DNA from: Arthrobacter luteolus NBRC 107841
GTDB taxonomy: Bacteria > Actinomycetota > Actinomycetes > Actinomycetales > Micrococcaceae
Length of the DNA stretch: 64,000 nucleotides
Direction: 5' to 3'
Assembly (NCBI RefSeq): GCF_001552075.1
Contig: NZ_BCQM01000005.1
Coordinates: 279,762 to 343,761, forward strand
Part shown: positions 17,007 to 25,711 of the stretch, piece after piece
How the letters are laid out: each line of letters starts with the position of its first letter
How positions within the stretch are numbered: position 1 is the first letter of the stretch
The notes under the pieces: generated by a model
Seen by the model: the letters and a program-made list of their open reading frames with translations, nothing else
What the model was told of the DNA's origin: nothing
Database searches by the model: none
Made by a program: the position numbers and the translations under genes

Positions 17007-18122
17007 TCAGGCGGTGAACAGGCGGCGCACCACCCTGCCCTCGGCGAGGGCATCGAGCCCTTCATTGATTTCCAGCAGCGGACGGGTGTCCGTATGCAGC
17101 AGTTCCACGGGCAGACGGCCGTTACGCCAGAGGTCAAGGTAGGCCGGAATATCGCGGATGGGCACGCAATCGCCCATATAGGAACCCAGGAGGCGCAGGC
17201 CTTTTCCGGCGAACTGGAGGGCAGGAACCGACAGCTCCTGGTCGGGGTGGGGCAGCCCCACGGAAACCAGTGCTCCGCCCCGGTCCAGCAGCGGCAGGCA
17301 GGCCTCCATCACGGCGGCGTTTCCGACGGCTTCCACCGCCACGTCCACTCCGGATTCGGTGTGGGCGGCAGCAAGGGCGGCAGCTTCTGCGGGAGACCCC
17401 ACAAAGTGGGCGCCGCACTTTAGGGCCAGCTCACGCTTGGCCGGCAGGGGATCGATGGCCAGGACAGTGGTCTCTGAAACCTGCGCGGCTGCCATCACCG
17501 CCATTAGCCCCACGGCGCCCAGACCGAAGACGACGATGCTCTGGCCGGCCCGGAGCTGTGCGGTGTTGAGGACCGCGCCGATGCCGGTGAGCGCGGCGCA
17601 GCCGAACATGGCGGCAACATCCCACGGGACGTCGTCCTCAATGCGAACCAGGGATTCCCGTGCCACCACTGCATACTCCGAAAAAGCGGAAACACCGAGG
17701 TGATGGTTGATCCTTGTCCCGGACGCTGACCGCAGGAGCGGTTCGCCGTGCAGGAGCCGTCCCTCCGCGTTGGCTTCGGCCCCCCGGCTGCACAAAGCCG
17801 GACGTCCGGACCGGCAGCTGCGGCACGAGCCGCAGGCCGGTACGAAGACCAGCACTACCCGGGTGCCCTCCGGCAGGTCCTGCACGCCTTCGCCCGGTTG
17901 GACGACGGTGCCGGCAGCTTCATGCCCGAGCGCCATGGGGAGGGGCCGCTGCCGGGACCCGTTAATGACCGAGAGGTCGGAGTGGCAGAGGCTGGAACGT
18001 TCGATTTTCACCAGGACCTCACCCCGCCGCGGGGCGGGAACCGGGAGGTTCTCCAAAGCCAGCGGAGTGCTGGCGGCGTAGGGCCGGTCAGCACCTGATT
18101 CGTGGAGGACGGCGCTAAGCAT
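17007..18122 (-). CDS. zinc-dependent alcohol dehydrogenase (class III-like)
   Basis: This 371-residue medium-chain dehydrogenase is the last gene of the glycerol-phosphate operon. It has CHSDLSVING (catalytic zinc Cys), LGHEAAGTVVQPGEGV, the structural zinc loop CGSCRSCRSGRPALC and the Rossmann motif GLGAVGLMAVMAA. The layout is closest to AdhC/mycothiol-type class III enzymes, but the substrate is unknown. The ATG at 18122 overlaps the previous stop by eight bases, so it is translationally coupled; the longer upstream frame is not protein-like. In context it may handle an aldehyde or alcohol derived from glycerol or a glycerol ether. Confidence 0.86.
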   Translation of the reverse strand: MLSAVLHESGADRPYAASTPLALENLPVPAPRRGEVLVKIERSSLCHSDLSVINGSRQRPLPMALGHEAAGTVVQPGEGVQDLPEGTRVVLVFVPACGSCRSCRSGRPALCSRGAEANAEGRLLHGEPLLRSASGTRINHHLGVSAFSEYAVVARESLVRIEDDVPWDVAAMFGCAALTGIGAVLNTAQLRAGQSIVVFGLGAVGLMAVMAAAQVSETTVLAIDPLPAKRELALKCGAHFVGSPAEAAALAAAHTESGVDVAVEAVGNAAVMEACLPLLDRGGALVSVGLPHPDQELSVPALQFAGKGLRLLGSYMGDCVPIRDIPAYLDLWRNGRLPVELLHTDTRPLLEINEGLDALAEGRVVRRLFTA

Positions 18123-18420
18123 CTGCTGTGTCCTCGAAGCTCTGGATTCTGCGGTCGGCCAGCTTGGGGATGATCTGCGCTGCTCCGATCTCCTGGAAAT
18201 GGTTTGTCTCCCGGTGCGCGGCGAAACCTGCAGCATCGGTGTACTGCTCCAGGATGACGAAGTGGCTGGGGTCCTCGAGGTTCTGGAAGAACTCATAGGA
18301 CAGGTTCGCGGGTTCAGTGCGGCTGGCAGCTGCGAGGGAGCCCAGCAGCCCGGCCACCGCCTCCTCCTCGCCGGGGTGCGTCTGGTAGTGGGCAATAACC
18401 TGGAAAAACGTGCGGGTCAT
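18115..18420 (-). CDS. antibiotic-biosynthesis-monooxygenase (ABM) domain protein
   Basis: This 101-residue protein is a single ABM/YgiN-type ferredoxin-like fold. The pattern FFQVIAHYQTHPGEEEAV, LSYEFFQNLEDPSHFVILEQYTDAAGFAAHRETNHF is typical. Small ABM proteins act as cofactor-free oxygenases, heme-degrading enzymes or simple metabolite-binding dimers. It is sandwiched with a 4-base ATGA overlap from the antiterminator gene and an 8-base overlap into the dehydrogenase, so it is made with them. Its role in glycerol-phosphate metabolism is unknown. Confidence 0.85.
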   Translation of the reverse strand: MTRTFFQVIAHYQTHPGEEEAVAGLLGSLAAASRTEPANLSYEFFQNLEDPSHFVILEQYTDAAGFAAHRETNHFQEIGAAQIIPKLADRRIQSFEDTADA

Positions 18421-19058
18421 AGGGTGTGCTCCTTGGCGGTGTTCGTTGCGGATGTCAGGGACTTGGCGTTGGGAGCCCGGCGGACCGCCAGGTCCCAGAG
18501 TTCGGCTGCGCTGGTGGAAATTCCCTTGGCGCCTTCCTTCAAAGCAGTGGCTACGTCTCCGGCGGTCAGCACGAATCCGGCGGCGATGAAGGGTGACAAA
18601 CCGGCCAGCTCGCCCGCGGAGAGGTGTGACACCACAGGCCATGGCATCAGCTGGACCAGATGCGGTTTGCTTTGTTCGATGGCGCTGCGGCTGCGCGGCA
18701 GGTTGGACCGGTCCGTGACGAAGACTTTTTGCATTGTCACCATCCCCATTTGGTTGGCGCGCTGGATCTGCGCTGTCCGGGTGCTGACGATTGCTTTTGT
18801 GCCGATCTTCTTTAGGTACTCAAGGGCGCCTTTGTCCTGGCCCAGGCCCGAGCAGGCATCGATGTTGACGAAGGTGAACTTTCCCGCCTGGTCCAGTATC
18901 CGCAGTGCGCCTTCGAGCTGATGCAGCTCCAGGTGCGCCAGGATGCAGGTCCTGCAATCGGATGCAAGGAACCCGGGAACCGCCTCGATGCCGAACACGG
19001 AGGCGATCACGGGGTTTCGTGCCAAATGGAGTTCAAGCTCCGGAGGGAAATCGATCAT
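18417..19058 (-). CDS. glpP: glycerol-3-phosphate-responsive antiterminator
   Basis: This 213-residue protein matches the GlpP family, RNA-binding TIM-barrel proteins that sense glycerol-3-phosphate and prevent termination in glp leaders in Bacillus. Matching segments are TKAIVSTRTAQIQRANQ with MQKVFVTDRS (about 88-120), VQLMPWPVV, and the phosphate-gripping C-terminal VATALKEGAKGISTSAAELWDLA. The start at 19058 has GAGGAT upstream; a GTG at 19076 is the alternative. It lies in the operon that begins with a leader terminator at 25376-25422, its likely RNA target. It ends in a 4-base overlap with the ABM gene. Confidence 0.85.
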   Translation of the reverse strand: MIDFPPELELHLARNPVIASVFGIEAVPGFLASDCRTCILAHLELHQLEGALRILDQAGKFTFVNIDACSGLGQDKGALEYLKKIGTKAIVSTRTAQIQRANQMGMVTMQKVFVTDRSNLPRSRSAIEQSKPHLVQLMPWPVVSHLSAGELAGLSPFIAAGFVLTAGDVATALKEGAKGISTSAAELWDLAVRRAPNAKSLTSATNTAKEHTL

Positions 19059-19092
19059 TGCTCTATCCTCGTCCACGATGCCTGCACGGTGG

Positions 19093-20625
19093 CTAGAGGC
19101 CGAGCTTGCCGGGGTTCAGCAGATTCTGCGGGTCGAGTGCAGCCTTGACCGCGCGCAGGACCTCAAATCCGGTGCCCAGCGAACGCTCCATGTAGGGAGC
19201 GCGGAGCAGCCCGACACCGTGGTGGTGGCTCAGGGTGGCATTGTGCCGAAGGATCACTTCGTTGGCCGCGTCCCAGGCCTGCCGGTACCAGACCCCACGC
19301 TCGGCTACATCCACGTCGCCGCGCAGGGAGAAGTAGAGGCATGCGCCGTCGACATAGGCATGGGATTGGTGGGCGGACCCGGCGAGGGTTCCCGGAACGG
19401 CGTTAATGGCGGCAACCACGTCGTCGTACACGGCCGGGAGGACGGCCCACGGACCGACCATTTCCAGGGTGTCCGCAACCAGCCCGGGACTGCGCTTGAA
19501 TCCCTCGGCGCTCTTTCCGGTGAGGTAGCGGGTGTCGAGCCAGCGTTCAAAGATGGCGTCTGAGTCCAGTTCGGTGCCGGACTCTGCGCAGATCCGGTCG
19601 GCGATGGTGAGCCCGGCGTCGACCAACTCCCGGGTTCCTTCATCCGCGATCAGCAGTACGTTGGTCTCCGGGAGCCCGAACTGGAGTCCGCTTTCGAGCT
19701 CGTCGTAGAGCCGGAGCGCTGCGGGGGTGGCACCGGCCTGCATAATCTGCCGGCAGGCTTCGAGCCCGTCGGCAAAGGACGCGAACCCATAGGCGGTGGC
19801 CCGGCCGAACCCGGGGAGGCGGTGCAATTTGAAACGGACCCGGGTAATCACGCCCAGGGTGCCTTCAGAACCGATGAAGAGCTGCAGCAGATCTGGTCCG
19901 ACTGCTGCGCGTGCACTCTCGCCCAGGGTGACCAGTTCACCGCTGGCAAGAACCACGTCCATCCCGTAGACCATGTCCTCGATCTTGCCGTACCGGGTGG
20001 AGAGCTGCCCGGCTCCACGGCAGGCGACCCAGCCGCCAACCGTGCTGATGGCGTACGAGGAGGGCCAGTGCCCCATCGTCATGCCGTAGTCCCGCTGGAT
20101 GGTTTCCTCGAAGATGTCGCCGAAAACGCCGGCTTCGACCTCGATGATCTGGCTGGCCTCGTCAAAGGACACGAACTTGTCCAGCCCGCACACATCCAGG
20201 ACGATTCCGCCGGCGACGGGCAGTGCTGCGCCCGTAACGTTGCTCCGCCCGGCTGAGACGGTGACCGGCAGGGATGCTTGTCCGGCGATCCGCATAACGG
20301 CCTGGACCTGCTCGGTACTGGAAACGTGAACGATCACCGATTCAGGGGTGGCCGGGCGGCCGCCGGTTTCGGCGATCATCGTTCCGGCCCACCAATCACG
20401 GGTGCCGTCCCGGACCAGCCCGGGATCGCTGACCACCTTGTCAGCTGCTGCTGCGAGGAGCTCCAGTGTCTGCGCATCAACGACGGCCGGCGCGGGCGAA
20501 GAGAAATACGGTTCCCCCGAGAGTCCGGCCCCGTCGAGGCCTGCCGCGTAGCCCGGCTGGCTGGGCGCACCCACCGTGTAGTTTCCCCGGTTGTACCCCC
20601 GCTTGACTGCTTCCTTGCTGATCAT
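19093..20625 (-). CDS. FAD-binding oxidase, alkyldihydroxyacetonephosphate-synthase-like
   Basis: This 510-residue flavoprotein has an FAD-binding PCMH domain and an FAD-oxidase C-terminal domain. The first reads VSSTEQVQAVMRIAGQASLPVTVSAGRSNVTGAALP and GWVACRGAGQLSTRYGKIEDMV. The second contains GSEGTLGVITRVRFKLH, the histidine-rich HNATLSHHHGVGLLRAPYM and the closing LKAALDPQNLLNPGKLGL-type end. The HHHG motif and length point to the AGPS-like group, which otherwise makes ether lipid precursors from acyl-DHAP. In bacteria many such genes sit with glpD/glpK and have no proven role. Its ATG directly abuts the glpD stop. Confidence 0.85.
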   Translation of the reverse strand: MISKEAVKRGYNRGNYTVGAPSQPGYAAGLDGAGLSGEPYFSSPAPAVVDAQTLELLAAAADKVVSDPGLVRDGTRDWWAGTMIAETGGRPATPESVIVHVSSTEQVQAVMRIAGQASLPVTVSAGRSNVTGAALPVAGGIVLDVCGLDKFVSFDEASQIIEVEAGVFGDIFEETIQRDYGMTMGHWPSSYAISTVGGWVACRGAGQLSTRYGKIEDMVYGMDVVLASGELVTLGESARAAVGPDLLQLFIGSEGTLGVITRVRFKLHRLPGFGRATAYGFASFADGLEACRQIMQAGATPAALRLYDELESGLQFGLPETNVLLIADEGTRELVDAGLTIADRICAESGTELDSDAIFERWLDTRYLTGKSAEGFKRSPGLVADTLEMVGPWAVLPAVYDDVVAAINAVPGTLAGSAHQSHAYVDGACLYFSLRGDVDVAERGVWYRQAWDAANEVILRHNATLSHHHGVGLLRAPYMERSLGTGFEVLRAVKAALDPQNLLNPGKLGL

Positions 20626-22296
20626 TTACTTGGCTCCCATCAGGATTGCTCGTTCATGTGTGGTCTGGTTCTTGTAGTCGGCTACCTGGGCGTCGACGAC
20701 GCTGGCGGGAAGGTCGAGTTCCTTCATCAGCAGGGCGCCCACCCTGGGCGCAGCGGCAGCGGAAGCGTCACGGGCCATAATGCGTGCGCGTGTACGCCGG
20801 GAGAGGATGTCATCAACGCTCCGGGCCATCTCATGGCGGGCCGCGTAGACAACTTCGGCTTCCAGGTAGGGCAGGCCTTCGACGATGGGACGGTCGAGGG
20901 AAGGATCGCCGGCCAGGATGTCCGTGACAAACCTGGACTCCGTCCCGTAGCGCTCGCCCAGATGAGCAGCCAGGCCGCCGGATGCCACGACGGCCTCGGC
21001 GTCATATCCGGCTCCGCCCAGCAGCGGGGCGCCGGTTGTGCGGCAGCGCCGCCGCTGGCCCAGGACCTTCTGGGCTGCGTCCACTGTCTGCTCAGCCATG
21101 TGCCGGGATGTCGTCAGCTTGCCGCCGACGACTGTCACCAGGCCGTCCTGGTCGGTGCGGATCTCATGATTGCGCTTTACTTCGACCGTTTTTCCTCCCG
21201 GCGGAGCCACCAGCGGACGGCATCCGCCGATGCTGCCCAGGACATCCTCGGCTTCGAGGTCAAGGTTCAGGGCGCTGCGGGCACCGTCGAGCAGGAAATC
21301 CATTTCCTCCCGGGTGCAGTTCACATCGTCGAGGTCTCCGGCGTAGTCCTCATCCGTGGTCCCCAGATAGGCGGTGTTGCCCCAGCGGGTGATCGTGGCC
21401 CGCCTGGTGCGCCCGGGGACCGGAATCGTCACGGTGCAGTCGTTGCGGATCTTGCTCCACGGCACAGCAATATGCACGCCCTTGGCGGGGCGGATACTCG
21501 GGGCGTCGGCGTCCTTGCCCGCGCCGTTCCAGTCCCTGAGCCACGCGCCGGTTGCGATGACGACCACCGAGGCACGCACCCGGACCTCACGCTGGTCCAC
21601 TGCCACCGTCACGCCGTCGACCCTCCCTCCACTGCGGGTCACATCCGTGACCTTGGCCCCGTTGAGAACGGTTGCCCCATGGAACGCAGCGGTCCGGGCC
21701 AGTGCCAGGGTCAGCCGGGCGTCATCGGCCCTGGCGTCGTAGTACATGAACCCACCGTCCAGCTTTTCCCCCTTGAACGTGGGGCAGTGGGAGAGGACTT
21801 CTGCCTTGCTGAGCTTCTGGTGCAGGACTCCTTCCCGCCACCCTCCGGCCAGATCGTAGGTCCAGAGCAGGCTTTCAAAACCGGCTGCGAGGCGCCGGTC
21901 GAAGATCCCCTCTTCGGAAAGCACCGGAAACAGGAACGGCAGCCGCTGAACCAAATGGGGAGCATTTTTCCGGAGCCGCTGGCGCTCCAGCAGGGAATGC
22001 CGGACCAGGGGCAGGTTTCCCTGCTCGATGTAGCGGAGCCCGCCATGGATCATCTTGGAGGATTTGGAGGAGGTCCCGGAGGCGAAATCGTCCTTTTCCA
22101 GAAGGGCTACACGGTAGCCCCGCAGTGCTGCGTCCATGGCGGTGTAAGCACCCGTTACACCGCCGCCCACAATAACGATGTCAAAATGCCCGGTTTCAAG
22201 TGCTGCCAGCTGTTCTTTTCGTTCCAGCTTCAGCGGGGTTTCGGAGACCATTCGGGTCCGGTTTGTCTTTGGTTTACGTGCGGGAAAAGAGATCAT
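20626..22296 (-). CDS. glpD: glycerol-3-phosphate dehydrogenase (FAD-dependent)
   Basis: GlpD oxidises glycerol-3-phosphate to dihydroxyacetone phosphate at the membrane and passes electrons to quinone. The FAD motif VIVGGGVTGAYTAMDAALRGYRVALLEKDDFASGTSSKSSKMIHGGLRYIE covers about residues 41-91 and is characteristic of GlpD. GGKLTTSRHMAEQTVD and the C-terminal DAP-domain region (VDDILSRRTRARI) complete it. Length 556 is normal. An internal ATG at residue 16 is an alternative start. It lies between glpK and the AGPS-like gene in the GlpP operon. Confidence 0.94.
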   Translation of the reverse strand: MISFPARKPKTNRTRMVSETPLKLERKEQLAALETGHFDIVIVGGGVTGAYTAMDAALRGYRVALLEKDDFASGTSSKSSKMIHGGLRYIEQGNLPLVRHSLLERQRLRKNAPHLVQRLPFLFPVLSEEGIFDRRLAAGFESLLWTYDLAGGWREGVLHQKLSKAEVLSHCPTFKGEKLDGGFMYYDARADDARLTLALARTAAFHGATVLNGAKVTDVTRSGGRVDGVTVAVDQREVRVRASVVVIATGAWLRDWNGAGKDADAPSIRPAKGVHIAVPWSKIRNDCTVTIPVPGRTRRATITRWGNTAYLGTTDEDYAGDLDDVNCTREEMDFLLDGARSALNLDLEAEDVLGSIGGCRPLVAPPGGKTVEVKRNHEIRTDQDGLVTVVGGKLTTSRHMAEQTVDAAQKVLGQRRRCRTTGAPLLGGAGYDAEAVVASGGLAAHLGERYGTESRFVTDILAGDPSLDRPIVEGLPYLEAEVVYAARHEMARSVDDILSRRTRARIMARDASAAAAPRVGALLMKELDLPASVVDAQVADYKNQTTHERAILMGAK

Positions 22297-22370
22297 GGAT
22301 ATATTTCTTTCTGGTGCAATTTAGTGCAATTAGTGCAAACAAAATGGGCTTTTACGGCGCCGGGGGCGGC

Positions 22371-23882
22371 TTAGTGCGCAACCTGCTCAAGTTCCCGGTC
22401 AATGTGCCTGGCCCACATGCTTCGCCGTTCTTCCCGCTCGGATGCGGAGATGGCCGGTTCGAACCGTTCGCCCGGTCCCAGGGCGCGGGCCGCTGTTTCG
22501 AGCGAATCCCACAGGAGTCCGTCGGCACCGGCCAGGAACGCAGCGCCGCGCAGGCTTGCCGTGCCGGTGGCGGGCATCCGCCGCATCGGAATCCCGGTGA
22601 GGTCAGCCTGCATCTGGATGAGCGGATCGCTGCCGGACATTCCGCCGCCGACCCGGATCTCGGTGACCGATACCCCGGCGACTTCTTCGTTGGCGTGAAC
22701 GCTGCTCGCCACGGAGTGGGCAATGCCTTCCAGGACGGCGTACGCCACCTCGGACCGGCTGGTTGCCATGGATAGTCCGCTCAGGGACGCCCGGACCCTC
22801 GGCTCGACGACCGGGACCCGGATACCCGTCAGCGCGGGAACAAACATCACGCCGTTAGCCCCGCTGGCCAGGGCAGCCAGCTCGCTGATCTGCACGGCGG
22901 ACTCGAACCAGCCCAAGGAACCGCAAAGCCAGTCGAGCGCTGACCCAGTGGTGGCAGTGAAAGTCTCCACCGCGTAAACGCTGCGATGGTTGCGGCGCCA
23001 CCCAGTGAGGGTCAGTGTCCCGTCATAGAGGCCGGGGTTTTCCGGCAGACGGGGCCCGGTGACCAGGTCAACGAAGCTGCCGGTGCCGTGAACGCACATG
23101 GCCTGGCCGGCATCCAGGCAGCCCAGTCCCACGGTGCCGGCATGCTGGTCACCCACCGCTGCCCGGATGGGCAGCTCGAGTCCGAGGAGCCGCGGATCGG
23201 TATGTCCGAGCTCTTCGGCGTCCTGGCGGAGTTCCGGGAGGATCTCCACCGGGAATTCCAGGGCTTCGATCCAGGGGATTTCATACCGGTGCTCAGCGAG
23301 CACATAGGCACCGGCGGAGGTGGCATTGGTGGACGTGGCCACGTAGGCACGTTCCCTGGTGAGGTTCCACAGGAGCCAGGTTTCCATGGTGCCGAAACCG
23401 AGCCGTTTTGCCGCGTAGGCCTCGGCCACGGCCGGGCTGTCCCGCAGGTGATGGGCTGCCCACAGGTACGGGGAGCGAACTCCAGCGGGGCGGCCGACCG
23501 TCTGGATCAGGTGTTCGTTCCAGGTGCTGCCCAGAGCTTCGAGCCCCGCCGCGTGGCGGGTGTCCTGCCACACCATGGCCGGGACCAGGGGATGGCCGGA
23601 GACGGTATCCCAAAGCACCGCCGTCGCCCGCTGGGTGGCGATGGCAGCTGCCTTGAGCTCGTAGCCCGCTTCCGCGGCACGCTGGACGACGATGCGGCAT
23701 ACTTCCAGCGTCTTGGCCAGGATTTCCCCGGCATCCTGTTCCACTACCCCGGCACGGGGAGTGGAGACCTGGAGGCGCCGGTACTCCTCGCCGTGGACCG
23801 TCCCGTCCGCGGTGACCCAGGCTGCCCTGGTCCCCGTGGTGCCTTCGTCGATGGACAGGATCGCCGGCTGCATCCGTGCCAT
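22371..23882 (-). CDS. glpK: glycerol kinase-like FGGY carbohydrate kinase
   Basis: This 503-residue FGGY kinase should phosphorylate glycerol to glycerol-3-phosphate. The N-terminal ATP/phosphate loop reads ILSIDEGTTGTRAAWVTADG, followed by AIATQRATAVLWD and MVWQDTRHA. The C-terminal domain has SATTGSALDWL-like and IRVGGGMSGSDPLIQMQADLTGIPMRR segments. The QDTR and DEGTTGTR signatures fit GlpK well, although some loops differ (CVHGTGSFVDL instead of the usual YGTGCF). A polyol kinase specificity other than glycerol is therefore possible. A 74-bp gap with three short AGTGCAA-like direct repeats separates it from glpD. Confidence 0.87.
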   Translation of the reverse strand: MARMQPAILSIDEGTTGTRAAWVTADGTVHGEEYRRLQVSTPRAGVVEQDAGEILAKTLEVCRIVVQRAAEAGYELKAAAIATQRATAVLWDTVSGHPLVPAMVWQDTRHAAGLEALGSTWNEHLIQTVGRPAGVRSPYLWAAHHLRDSPAVAEAYAAKRLGFGTMETWLLWNLTRERAYVATSTNATSAGAYVLAEHRYEIPWIEALEFPVEILPELRQDAEELGHTDPRLLGLELPIRAAVGDQHAGTVGLGCLDAGQAMCVHGTGSFVDLVTGPRLPENPGLYDGTLTLTGWRRNHRSVYAVETFTATTGSALDWLCGSLGWFESAVQISELAALASGANGVMFVPALTGIRVPVVEPRVRASLSGLSMATSRSEVAYAVLEGIAHSVASSVHANEEVAGVSVTEIRVGGGMSGSDPLIQMQADLTGIPMRRMPATGTASLRGAAFLAGADGLLWDSLETAARALGPGERFEPAISASEREERRSMWARHIDRELEQVAH

Positions 23883-25316
23883 CTAGACCCGTGCCGTTTC
23901 GTTCCGGGCCTGGTCACTCCGGAACTGCGGAGCATTCTCTTCTTCATCCGGGCTGACCGCTGCACGGGTGGGATCCCATTTGATCACCGAGCAAACGATG
24001 CAGGCGATCAGCGGCACGGCGGAAAGGATCAGGAAGGTGGGGCCGAGGCCAAGGTCCTGCTTGAGGATGGGGAAGACGAGCAGGCCCAGGGCTGCTCCGG
24101 TGCTGCCAAGCGCCCCGATGACACCGTTGGCTCCCGCTCGCAGTTCGCTGCGGAAGGACAGGGTGGAGATGCTCTTGCCGTTGGCGCCGGGCCCGCCGGA
24201 GTGGAACAGGATGAACAGGGACGGGATCAGGAAGGCCAGGAAGATCGGCAGGCTCTCGTAGAAGGCTCCCAGTATCACCAGCATGATGAAGACGGCGCCG
24301 AAGCCGACTGCCGAGGCCTTGCGCAGGCCGATTTTCCTGCCGATCACCGGCGAGAGGAAGCCGCCGACGATACCGAAGAGGTTGAAGACAAGCGCGCCCA
24401 AAGTGGCCACCACGAAGTCTTCACCGAACAGGGTGAGGCTAATAATCGGCAGGTACCAGCCGACGGCGAAATACTGGATGGACTGCCCCATCTGGATGGT
24501 CGCAGCGAGGATCGTCCGTGGAAGGTAGATTCCGCGGAAAATCAGCGCGATGTTGGCGAAACCCTTGGTCGCCTGGTTCAGGATCGGGGAGCGGTCTTCG
24601 ACAGGCGCTGCCGTGAACGGCTCACCATAGATCTTCGTCATGGAGGCGGCCGCCTTTTCAAGCAGGCCCTTCCGGGCTGCCCAGGTGGGGCTTTCGACCA
24701 TAAAAGCGAGCTGGGCGACAAAGAGTGCCAGGGCCACGATGCCCGCTGAGCCGACGGCGTAGCGCCAGATCGATTCTCCGACACCCATGTTGTAGAACAG
24801 GATGGCGAGAATCAGGTTGGAGCTCACCGCGGTGTACCAGATGCCCTGCCAGGTGTTCAGGCGGCTCTTGAACCGGGCGGGGGTAAATTCTGCCAACAGG
24901 GCCATGGCGATCGCAAAGTCGATGCCGTAGGCGGCACCCACGAAGAAGCGTCCGACCAGCACCAGCTCGAAAGCGGGTGCAAAGGCGGCCAGGCCGGCGC
25001 CGATCAGCGCCAGGAACTTAGCGAAAACCAGTGGAGGAATGCGGCCCCAGCGGTCCGCCATCCAGCCGCCAATCGGATTGAACACGATGGCGACCCAGGA
25101 TGCGAGGGACGTCAGGATGGCAACCTGCGTGGCGCTCAGCTCCAGGTCCCTGGTCATGGGCCCAAGGCCGGCGCTCAGCGCAGAGTTGGAAAAGGCGTCC
25201 AGGAACAGGCCGCCCAGCGCGAGCCACCAAATGACCCCGGCCCGGCCCGCTATCTTGGGGCGGGCGTCAATGTAAGAAACTACGTCGTGCACGCCGCGGA
25301 GTGTAAAACTCGACAT
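23883..25316 (-). CDS. MFS transporter, first gene of the glp operon
   Basis: This 477-residue protein has about twelve membrane segments and sugar-porter-like signatures: GGWMADRWGRIPPLV after helix 2, AEFTPARFKSRLNTWQGIWY and ESPTWAARKG in the middle loop. It probably imports glycerol, glycerol-3-phosphate or a glycerol-containing compound; no GlpF channel lies in the window. The ATG at 25316 is chosen because a GAGAGGTCG site precedes it and upstream sequence contains the leader terminator. Its stop directly abuts the kinase start. The true substrate cannot be told from sequence. Confidence 0.87.
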   Translation of the reverse strand: MSSFTLRGVHDVVSYIDARPKIAGRAGVIWWLALGGLFLDAFSNSALSAGLGPMTRDLELSATQVAILTSLASWVAIVFNPIGGWMADRWGRIPPLVFAKFLALIGAGLAAFAPAFELVLVGRFFVGAAYGIDFAIAMALLAEFTPARFKSRLNTWQGIWYTAVSSNLILAILFYNMGVGESIWRYAVGSAGIVALALFVAQLAFMVESPTWAARKGLLEKAAASMTKIYGEPFTAAPVEDRSPILNQATKGFANIALIFRGIYLPRTILAATIQMGQSIQYFAVGWYLPIISLTLFGEDFVVATLGALVFNLFGIVGGFLSPVIGRKIGLRKASAVGFGAVFIMLVILGAFYESLPIFLAFLIPSLFILFHSGGPGANGKSISTLSFRSELRAGANGVIGALGSTGAALGLLVFPILKQDLGLGPTFLILSAVPLIACIVCSVIKWDPTRAAVSPDEEENAPQFRSDQARNETARV

Positions 25317-25375
25317 TATGGCCGACCTCTCTGTCGGGATTGCTCCTGTCAGAGACCACGGCCCAATAGAAACGC

Positions 25376-25422
25376 AAAAAGGGCAAGAAAAGACCTCCAA
25401 CAGGAAGTCTCTATTCTTGCCC
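25376..25422 (-). terminator. leader terminator, probable GlpP antitermination site
   Basis: On the minus strand a stem of nine base pairs (arms 25422-25414 and 25389-25381) extends inward through AGAC/GTCT. It is followed at once by five T residues (25380-25376). This is a textbook intrinsic terminator, but it lies 60 bases upstream of the first gene and almost at the predicted transcription start. Transcription of the operon must therefore read through it. A GlpP gene in the same operon makes antitermination by GlpP with glycerol-3-phosphate the natural explanation. Confidence 0.8.
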
Positions 25423-25433
25423 TGATAAATGTG

Positions 25434-25463
25434 ATCTTAGACGCATAATGCCGTTTGTGGCAA
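25434..25463 (-). promoter_or_regulatory. sigma-70 type promoter of the glp operon
   Basis: The minus strand carries TTGCCA (25463-25458), an 18-base spacer and TAAGAT (25439-25434). Transcription would start near 25428, about six bases before the terminator stem begins. Confidence 0.65.
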
Positions 25464-25559
25464 TACCCGGCCCGCGCTCTTTCCAAACCCGGGCATTACG
25501 CCGCGTGACACCCCGCAGCTTGCGCGCCACCGGGGGCGGTGTTCCATACTGGGCGGGCA

Positions 25560-25640
25560 GGATCATGAGTCCCAACGCGAAGCTCTGGCTGGTTGGGCGG
25601 CAACCCTCTCCCGTGGCGGGGTGCCCCAGATGACGATCCG
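25560..25640 (+). promoter_or_regulatory. SAM-IV riboswitch
   Basis: The element follows the actinobacterial SAM-IV pattern: closing stem GGATC (25560-25564) with GATCC (25635-25639), ATGAG, a CCCAAC/GTTGGG helix, CGGCAACCCTC, then GGCGGGGTGCCCCAGATGA. A near-copy lies at 43358-43440. Both are followed by a shared GGCAAGTACGG segment (25662-25672 here) about 40 bases before the start of the gene. It should turn off the downstream monooxygenase when SAM is plentiful. Confidence 0.85.
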
Positions 25641-25711
25641 GTCGCAGGCGCATCAGCCGGCGGCAAGTACGGCGCTCCCTTGACGGTGCGTCAAACCGGA
25701 AAAGGACTTCA

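Noticed and set aside
20278..22374. A 698-codon open frame opposite glpD and the AGPS-like gene
   Set aside because: It is antisense to strongly supported genes and contains no known motif.
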